Of a stretch of DNA of 30,095 nt, positions 24,805 to 30,095 are shown piece by piece; position 1 is the first letter of the stretch; each line of letters starts with the position of its first letter. The position numbers were made by a program, and so were the translations under genes. A model generated the notes under the pieces. That model saw nothing but the letters and a program-made list of their open reading frames with translations. It was not told the DNA's origin and made no database searches. The stretch is from a virus, in IMG/VR virus record IMGVR_UViG_3300005056_000020, positions 1 through 30,095 of that record; one strand, 5' to 3'.

Positions 24805-25347
24805 GTGCCAACTGAATATTTAGACATAATCGACACCGCTGTGAAAATTGGTTTTGGTGCTTTAATAAGTGGTATTACCACATATATGATCACACATAAA
24901 AGTCAGAGGGTTGAACTAGATAAAGAAGCTCGAGATAAAAAAATCAAAACATTAGAGTTTTCTATTGAAAATTTAGAGCCATTCTTTTTTGAGTATGAAG
25001 TATTTTTAGCAATACTTGACGGACATTTGAGGTCAAAGAGAATTACCGGAAAAGTTACAGATGATGAATGGTTTGATTTTGGTTATCAGAAGTTTGATGA
25101 TGAGCTAGTAAGCACTAGAAAGAAAAAAAATTCTAGTATTTCAAGGTTGAATATGATTGGGATGTACCCTTTAACGGAAAAGATCTTAGAAATAAATGAA
25201 ATTGAAAATCAGTTTCGTCAGAAGGTCATATTTGAAAAATACATACCAAATGCAGAGGAACTTAGTGAGCATACCAAACCATACCTCAAAGCTAAAAAAA
25301 GTTTTTATGCTGCTGTAAATGAGTCTTTCAACAGTTTATATCGTTAG
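24805..25347 (+). CDS. membrane-anchored accessory protein, unknown function (cargo candidate)
   Basis: 180 residues from GTG 24805, with AAGGAG 7-12 bases upstream. ATG 24778 is in the terminator and is rejected. One hydrophobic segment (about residues 12-30, VKIGFGALISGITTYMI) acts as a membrane anchor. It is followed by a charged helical region (ELDKEARDKKIKTLEF) and a soluble domain rich in Glu, Lys and aromatic residues. No domain is recognised. It has its own ribosome site and sits between the integrase terminator and a convergent replication operon, a usual position for lysogenic cargo such as superinfection exclusion or stress proteins. It is also slightly more AT-rich than the tail genes. 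Confidence 0.6.
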   Translation: MPTEYLDIIDTAVKIGFGALISGITTYMITHKSQRVELDKEARDKKIKTLEFSIENLEPFFFEYEVFLAILDGHLRSKRITGKVTDDEWFDFGYQKFDDELVSTRKKKNSSISRLNMIGMYPLTEKILEINEIENQFRQKVIFEKYIPNAEELSEHTKPYLKAKKSFYAAVNESFNSLYR

Positions 25348-25401
25348 TACCTCAGTGTAATGAAAAAATCTAACAGTGATATGAAGTAGTCTAATTTCAT
25401 C

Positions 25402-25659
25402 TCAAGCCGCATTCATCTTATTCCAAATCTCTTTTTGTTTTAGCCTCGTTTCATCGATAAACTTGGCTAATTCTTCCACATGAATAAACCACTGTGAACG
25501 CTGTTTTCCTAGTCTAAATGCGGGAACAGGCAGCTTGTGATCTTTGGCCTGTCGGTCAGCCTCACTTTTTGTTTTGATCGCGAAATATTCATCAGCAACA
25601 TCATCAAGTGGGATTAATGGATTGTCGTACTGAGACATTAATAAGAATAGTGTGTTCAT
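25402..25659 (-). CDS. PrtN-family pyocin-activator-type regulator
   Basis: 85 residues on the minus strand, starting at ATG 25659 in a four-base overlap with the helicase stop. The pattern MNTLFLLMSQYDNPLIPLDDVADEYF, with a middle LPVPAFRLGKQRSQWFIHVEELAKFID, matches the PrtN family (small proteins of about 90 residues related to PrtN, the activator of Pseudomonas pyocin genes). As the last gene of the replication operon it would make early replication turn on a downstream program, for instance late genes. The binding site here is unknown. Confidence 0.8.
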   Translation of the reverse strand: MNTLFLLMSQYDNPLIPLDDVADEYFAIKTKSEADRQAKDHKLPVPAFRLGKQRSQWFIHVEELAKFIDETRLKQKEIWNKMNAA

Positions 25660-27041
25660 GCCGCCACCTGTGTTTTTAATGCGTTTAACAAGTTGTTTTG
25701 AGTAACTTCCTTACCTTCTAAAGCTTTAATAACTGTGTCATCTACTGTGTTGTCGGCAATCAGTAAATGGCAGATAACGGGTTTTTCTTGCCCTTTGCGT
25801 CGTAGTCTCGCGTTAAACTGTAGAAATAATTCAAGAGACCAATTGAGACCGAACCACACCAAAACGTTACCACCGGTTTGTAAATTTAAACCATGTCCCG
25901 CGCTTGCAGGGTGAGCAAGCAATATAGGTATTTCTCTATTGTTCCATCGTTTCACCGCGTTATCTTCTTTAATCGATATCGCTTTAGGGAAACGCTTTTG
26001 GAGCCGTACAAGGTCAGATTTGAAGTTATAACCGACTAGGACTGGTGCATCTGTTTCAGCAATGATGTGCTCAAGCATATCCAATTTATGATCATGTATA
26101 TGCTCCCAATCTTTGGTGTCATCAATGTAAACAGCACCATTCGCGCACTGTAAAAGCTTATTAGTTAATACAGCGGCGTTGACTGCCGTAACCGTTTTAC
26201 CATTTTCAAGTTCAACAATTAACTCATTGGCTAACTTGGTGTAAAATTTACGTGCTTTAACGCCTAAGTGAATTTGATGAAAAACTTTCTTCAACGGTTC
26301 CATTTTTAAATAATCGTCAGCATCTAAACGAAAAACAATGTCTCTTAATTGATCATGAATTTCATCATCTGCTTTTGGTAATATCGTGTATTGAATATGA
26401 GTATCTAGTCGGTATGTTGAGTAGTATTTACGGCGAAATGCTGTGATGTTCTTACCTAAACGTTTTCCTTTGTCTAATAGATAGATTTGGGACCACACTT
26501 TCATTAACCCGTTTGAGGCAGGTGTACCGGTTAACTGTGTGACTCTATCAATCTGGTCTAACACACATCTAAACTTTTTAAATCTCACCGCATTATGAGC
26601 ACTGAACAGACTTGATTCATCTAATACAACCCAATCGAAAGGCCAATCTTTGTATAAGTTATTCAATAACCAAATGAAATTTTCAATATTAATGATGTAA
26701 ATGTCAGCGTCTGCGTTGATAGCCTTAAATCTGTCTTTAGATTTACCGAGAATCATTGATACTTTTGGTGTGAAAGAAAATAGGTCACGCCATTTTTCAA
26801 TTTCATCTGGCCATGTGGACTCGCAAACAGTTAATGGTGCAACAACTAATACTTTATTGACCATAAACGACATTAACTGATGAGCCATTGCTGTGAGTGT
26901 CACGGCAGTCTTACCCAAGCCACAATCAACCCAAAGCGCGCATTTAGGATTTGCGTTCACGTACTCAACAGCCCGAACTTGATAATCTTCAAGGTCAATC
27001 CGTGATAAGCTTTTCACCTGCTTCAATGCTGTCGATGACAT
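25656..27041 (-). CDS. SF2/SNF2-type helicase
   Basis: 461 residues if started at ATG 27041, the first AUG codon after an AGGG site. A TTG at 27050 is a weaker alternative, and both overlap the VRR-NUC gene. Walker A is in the sequence WVDCGLGKTAVTLT (about residues 36-49) and Walker B is VLDESSLF (about 140). The conserved LTGTPASNGLMKVWSQI block follows. The C-terminal domain shows HPASAGHGLNLQTGG and the arginine-finger region QFNARLRRKGQ, typical of SNF2-like DEAD/DEAH enzymes. A helicase next to a VRR-NUC nuclease is a recurrent phage replication or recombination pairing. Confidence 0.88.
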   Translation of the reverse strand: MSSTALKQVKSLSRIDLEDYQVRAVEYVNANPKCALWVDCGLGKTAVTLTAMAHQLMSFMVNKVLVVAPLTVCESTWPDEIEKWRDLFSFTPKVSMILGKSKDRFKAINADADIYIINIENFIWLLNNLYKDWPFDWVVLDESSLFSAHNAVRFKKFRCVLDQIDRVTQLTGTPASNGLMKVWSQIYLLDKGKRLGKNITAFRRKYYSTYRLDTHIQYTILPKADDEIHDQLRDIVFRLDADDYLKMEPLKKVFHQIHLGVKARKFYTKLANELIVELENGKTVTAVNAAVLTNKLLQCANGAVYIDDTKDWEHIHDHKLDMLEHIIAETDAPVLVGYNFKSDLVRLQKRFPKAISIKEDNAVKRWNNREIPILLAHPASAGHGLNLQTGGNVLVWFGLNWSLELFLQFNARLRRKGQEKPVICHLLIADNTVDDTVIKALEGKEVTQNNLLNALKTQVAA

Positions 27042-27264
27042 GTACTTCAAACCCTAATTTGATTAATCTTTTCATTACGTAAACCTGTAATGGTCTTGGT
27101 TTCTTACCTGTTGCTTTCAATTCAACAAAAACTATTCGCCCCGGTGCTTTCATTAAAACTCGATCCGGAAAACCTGCATGACTGATGACTTTCAGCTTCA
27201 GACACCACCAACCAAGGGTTTCTACGTGCTTTTTAAACGCTTTTTCTATTGGTGATTCAAGCAA
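26995..27264 (-). CDS. VRR-NUC domain nuclease
   Basis: 89 residues. The only start is TTG 27264, because an in-frame stop lies just upstream. It overlaps the polymerase end by eight bases and the helicase by 47 (from 27041). It is a minimal VRR-NUC PD-(D/E)XK nuclease: Glu7 in an N-terminal helix, GFPDR with Asp34, VELKATGK with Glu48 and Lys50, and Gln60. All expected catalytic positions are present. A free-standing VRR-NUC beside an SF2 helicase and a polymerase suggests a role in resolving or processing replication intermediates. Substrate specificity cannot be read from sequence. Confidence 0.88.
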   Translation of the reverse strand: MLESPIEKAFKKHVETLGWWCLKLKVISHAGFPDRVLMKAPGRIVFVELKATGKKPRPLQVYVMKRLIKLGFEVHVIDSIEAGEKLITD

Positions 27265-29239
27265 CCTTTTTTAAACCTTCACGTTCAAGCATCGGTTCTA
27301 TCAATTTGTAGGTTTCTTCAACATAAAATTCTATGTCTAAATTGTCCCTGTCGATGCCTTCGAAGTGGTTGCAGTCAGTGACTAAGCAATCTTTTTCAAC
27401 GTTAAATTCACGTTCACCGTTTTCTTCTTTGTGCTTCAACGGGGGCATGATCTTAATCAAGGTGCCACCGGTTTTAGATATGTAGTAACGGGTGATATTT
27501 TGAAGAATCAGGGTCTCACCTTCGTCTTGGCGATACTCTAAACGAGAAGAGCGGGGTACTTTGACACGTCGGAGGAAGTCGAAGTCGTCTTCATGATTTT
27601 CTATGAAGTCTCGAATGTTCACGTCATCCACAAGGAAGGCTTCAGCGGCCTTTTTAACGACTAATGAACTTGGGTTTTGGTGCCAATCAATATCGTACTC
27701 ATAGGCACCTTTACGTTTCAATTCACCGTCTGTTTTGACTGCTATATAGTTGTTTACATCACGTATGAACATTTTTGAATACTCAACACTTTCCAGTTCT
27801 AAACCGGTCATGAATTCCCATTCAAAGGCGATATTATCAACAAGGTCTGTATTCTCACGAGGTACGATGATTGTTATACCGTCAGTGTTGGCTTGAATCA
27901 TTTCAACGCCGTCAATGGCAAGTATTGATTCAGCCAACATACACAGCATTAGTTGACCGTTGATAGTGACAGCCATGGTGTATTTGGAGTCATAGAAGGG
28001 TGAAAATTTGTCGTTAGACTTACCGTAAATGCCGTTCAAGGCAAGTTTTAATAGGGCGTTTTCAGGTGTCCCTTTAGCATGCTCTTTTCGCTGTTCTTTG
28101 ATATCCGCATAGATAGTGCAATATTTTTTAGTAAGGTGACGCGGGTATAAATCATTTGATATGGCAATAGACGGGTAATAGGAAACAACGTCTAAATCTA
28201 GAATAACGTAGTCATCACAGCTTTCTATTGTTTGAGACTCAACACAACCATGTAAACCACCGGTTCCAAATACAAACTTGAAACCATCAACCACACAGTT
28301 CAACTCTTTTACTTTGCCGGTTGTGAGCTTCATATCACAGTACTGTTCTAGGTCACCCATAGTTTCAATGGGGAGCCTAGAAAGGACTTCTTTGGTGCCA
28401 TGGATAGTGTAGTCATTTAACCAATTATGGATTGCTTGAAATTCAGGGCGTTGAAAGCTGATGTAATCAAAAAGAATACTGTTTACTGGAATAGGGCCGC
28501 GTTTTGTTTGGCGTGGTTCGCGTATACCTTCACAATATTCGTAACAGGGAACACCCATTTCTTCTAGACGAAGTACAAAGTAAGTTTGACCGATTTTAGT
28601 ATCATTGTGGTTCAAAACGCTTTTGTTGAAACGTATTGAAAGCTCTTCTCTGAATTCGATTTCCTTAAGTGAGTGAACATAGAAATCAAACGTTTGATCT
28701 ACATCGTGACCGTTGTATTCAAGTAATACTTCAGTTTCTTCTTCTGTTAACTCAGTACCGGGCTTGAAAGGTAAGTCACGTACATCCTTAGATCTCATAG
28801 CAATTTCTAAGGCTTTCAATGAAGTCATCTTCGCTTTGTTGTCGAAGTGATGAATCAAGAATAGGTCTACTTGCTGCACAACTTGGGCATTTTCCCAAAT
28901 AGCATGTTCAAACTTACGGTTCATTTTCCCGCTTTCGAATATCGCTTGTGACTTCTCATAGATAGCTTTGTTCAGCTTCGCAATGGACCAACTAGACTTA
29001 GTTCGTGTAAGAATAAGGTGCAAAATAGGGTAGTCATAATAGAAGTTATTAAACCCGACCATACGAAAACCAAGAGTCGCCATTTTATGGACTGTTCTGA
29101 CCAGTTCCTCACGATCATTTTTAAGATGACCGATTTGGAAACGTCTATGTAAAGTGGACCCCACACTACGTATCGTCAGTGTGAACACATTCGGGTAAAC
29201 TTCAATATCATAGATAAAATCATCTTTCTCGATCTTCAT
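27257..29239 (-). CDS. family B DNA polymerase
   Basis: 660 residues, with AAGGGGA upstream of the ATG at 29239. The 3'-5' exonuclease motifs are IYDIEVYPN (Asp11, Glu13), GFNNFYYDYP and YNGHDVDQTFDF. Polymerase motifs A (DLDVVSYYPS, about residue 350), B (KLALNGIYGKSND, about 395) and C (QANTDGI, about 450) are in the right order. Motif C has Asn instead of the first Asp of the usual DTD. The second Asp, the metal ligand in well-studied family B enzymes, is kept, so activity is expected. It is the replicative polymerase of the phage, first of a tight run with VRR-NUC, helicase and PrtN. Confidence 0.92.
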   Translation of the reverse strand: MKIEKDDFIYDIEVYPNVFTLTIRSVGSTLHRRFQIGHLKNDREELVRTVHKMATLGFRMVGFNNFYYDYPILHLILTRTKSSWSIAKLNKAIYEKSQAIFESGKMNRKFEHAIWENAQVVQQVDLFLIHHFDNKAKMTSLKALEIAMRSKDVRDLPFKPGTELTEEETEVLLEYNGHDVDQTFDFYVHSLKEIEFREELSIRFNKSVLNHNDTKIGQTYFVLRLEEMGVPCYEYCEGIREPRQTKRGPIPVNSILFDYISFQRPEFQAIHNWLNDYTIHGTKEVLSRLPIETMGDLEQYCDMKLTTGKVKELNCVVDGFKFVFGTGGLHGCVESQTIESCDDYVILDLDVVSYYPSIAISNDLYPRHLTKKYCTIYADIKEQRKEHAKGTPENALLKLALNGIYGKSNDKFSPFYDSKYTMAVTINGQLMLCMLAESILAIDGVEMIQANTDGITIIVPRENTDLVDNIAFEWEFMTGLELESVEYSKMFIRDVNNYIAVKTDGELKRKGAYEYDIDWHQNPSSLVVKKAAEAFLVDDVNIRDFIENHEDDFDFLRRVKVPRSSRLEYRQDEGETLILQNITRYYISKTGGTLIKIMPPLKHKEENGEREFNVEKDCLVTDCNHFEGIDRDNLDIEFYVEETYKLIEPMLEREGLKKVA

Positions 29240-29274
29240 AAAATCCCCTTAAAATTAAAACTCTTTTCCGACAT

Positions 29275-29877
29275 TTAAGAAATTTGTTTGTAAATCTGTA
29301 GGCCCAAATCAGGGTGAACACAGTTTCGTAAAATCTGAGCAGGGCAATGATTTTTTTCGTAATAAATATTTTCTTCGTAGTAAATGCCAAGCCAACTCAT
29401 AAGGGCTTTTTTACCCGCTAGGTTTGCCATGTTTATAAAATTAGGTGGCCTTTTCACATCCTGGGCCCGAAACTCAAAGCTGCTCCAAAACATATGCCTG
29501 CCGACTTTTTGGCTTGGTTCAATCAACGGCTCATAAAATGGCACAACATTTTCAACAATCCATTTACCCTTGAAAAAGTGCTTCAAGAATAGAATCTCTT
29601 CATACAGCGCCATATTTGGAAACTTGCGGTTCTTATGCCTAGTTGCCTTAGCCATTTTTGAATGTGTCTGGCAGGGTGGTGATGACCATATAAAATCGAA
29701 CTCAGCATAGTTAGCTCTCAAGTATTCGTGAGCATCACAAATAATCACTGTGTCGTTTGGATGTAATCGCTGGTACACAGCCGCAATCTTTTCATTGCTT
29801 TCAATTGCTGTCACTTCACAGCCTTCCCAGTGTTTTCTGTTTCCACCGAGGCCAGCGTATAAATTCAGTACTTTCAT
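29275..29877 (-). CDS. short C5-cytosine DNA methyltransferase
   Basis: 200 residues. ATG 29877 has AGAGGA just upstream and is preferred over ATG 29895. C5 methyltransferase motifs are clear: motif I NLYAGLGGNRKHW (SAM binding), motif IV SPPCQTHS with the catalytic Cys69, and motif VI WIVENVVP (Glu109). A motif X-like NCVHPDLGLQIY occurs near the end. Only about 75 residues separate motif VI from motif X, and no QxRxR motif VIII is visible, so the target-recognition part is much reduced compared with 300-400-residue enzymes. It could protect phage DNA from host restriction or act as a reduced modification enzyme. Confidence 0.85.
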   Translation of the reverse strand: MKVLNLYAGLGGNRKHWEGCEVTAIESNEKIAAVYQRLHPNDTVIICDAHEYLRANYAEFDFIWSSPPCQTHSKMAKATRHKNRKFPNMALYEEILFLKHFFKGKWIVENVVPFYEPLIEPSQKVGRHMFWSSFEFRAQDVKRPPNFINMANLAGKKALMSWLGIYYEENIYYEKNHCPAQILRNCVHPDLGLQIYKQIS

Positions 29878-29907
29878 ATTGTTCCTCTTCGACATTTCAG
29901 ACTCTTG

Positions 29908-30095
29908 TTAAATTGCATGGTGCTCTATACATGCGCTGGAACTTTTAAAAACTAGTTCTCTACCGGAGAGTTTCAGGCTCAGCCCCATCCCTTTCGCTAA
30001 ACGAACAAAACCATTATTTTCTCCGTTCATGAGCATGTGACCGGCGCACTGTAAGTCTGTTTTTTTATGGCAAACAAATGAGTCTTGCTTCAAAA
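29908..30095 (-). CDS. conserved Cys/His phage protein, DUF6283-like (partial)
   Basis: The minus-strand frame is open to the end of the window and ends at TAA 29908; the TTG at 30093 is unlikely to be the real start, so the N-terminus is missing. The visible 61 residues show FVCHKKTDLQCAGHMLMNGENN, then LSGRELVFKSSSACIEHH: a CH...C/H pattern with two pairs of Cys and His. A C-terminal part of this type is known from small phage DUF6283-like proteins, in which further Cys lie upstream. It precedes the methyltransferase by 30 bases, in the same direction. A metal-binding role is an inference, and the family call is tentative. Confidence 0.5.
   Translation of the reverse strand, partial: LKQDSFVCHKKTDLQCAGHMLMNGENNGFVRLAKGMGLSLKLSGRELVFKSSSACIEHHAI

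Noticed and set aside
27257-29239. Frameshift or broken polymerase because of the NTD motif
   Set aside because: The frame is intact over 660 codons with all other motifs in order, so it is a substitution rather than decay.

Overview
The window is a stretch of a temperate tailed phage or prophage with siphovirus morphology, probably from a marine-type gammaproteobacterium. The case for siphovirus rests on a long tape measure, a lambda G/GT-type chaperone frameshift, a tail-tube protein and one giant tip/fibre protein, with no contractile sheath. The host assignment is an inference from moderate AT content, the integrase style, a PrtN-family regulator and strong Shine-Dalgarno starts. No host gene, tRNA, CRISPR array or insertion sequence was recognised. 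No terminase or endolysin is visible, so the phage continues beyond at least one edge.

Layout. 1-1823: the tail end of a membrane (holin-like) gene, a lipoprotein, a DUF1353 protein and two unknown proteins. 1877-4433: accessory structural genes, led by a protein built on a strict 14-residue tryptophan repeat. 4436-9773: head module with DUF4055 portal, MuF/gp7 protein fused to a putative zinc metallopeptidase domain, a small acidic gene directly behind it, a terminator, scaffold and major capsid protein. 9836-13329: connector and tail genes (DnaT-like connector, closure, HK97 gp10-like, DUF4128 terminator, tail tube, and a tail chaperone made in two forms by -1 frameshifting at 13030-13036). 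13326-22787: a 915-residue tape measure, a small tail protein, and a 2105-residue hub/fibre ending in a YadA-like stalk and an S74 self-cleaving chaperone domain.

22788-23609 is an 820-base control region with two 20-bp perfect palindromes, one 46-codon gene and an array of eight ATGGTGTAC-like 9-mers around a predicted integrase promoter. The tyrosine integrase and a membrane-anchored cargo-like protein follow on the plus strand. 25402-30095 is a minus-strand replication operon: a partial cysteine/histidine-containing protein, a very short C5-cytosine methyltransferase, a family B DNA polymerase, a VRR-NUC nuclease, an SF2 helicase and a PrtN-family regulator. The coding sequences from the methyltransferase to PrtN overlap or nearly abut.

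Most of this is ordinary phage architecture. The parts most worth a second look are the MuF-metallopeptidase fusion with its candidate immunity gene, the 14-residue Trp-repeat protein, the 9-mer array and palindromes next to the integrase, and the miniature methyltransferase.
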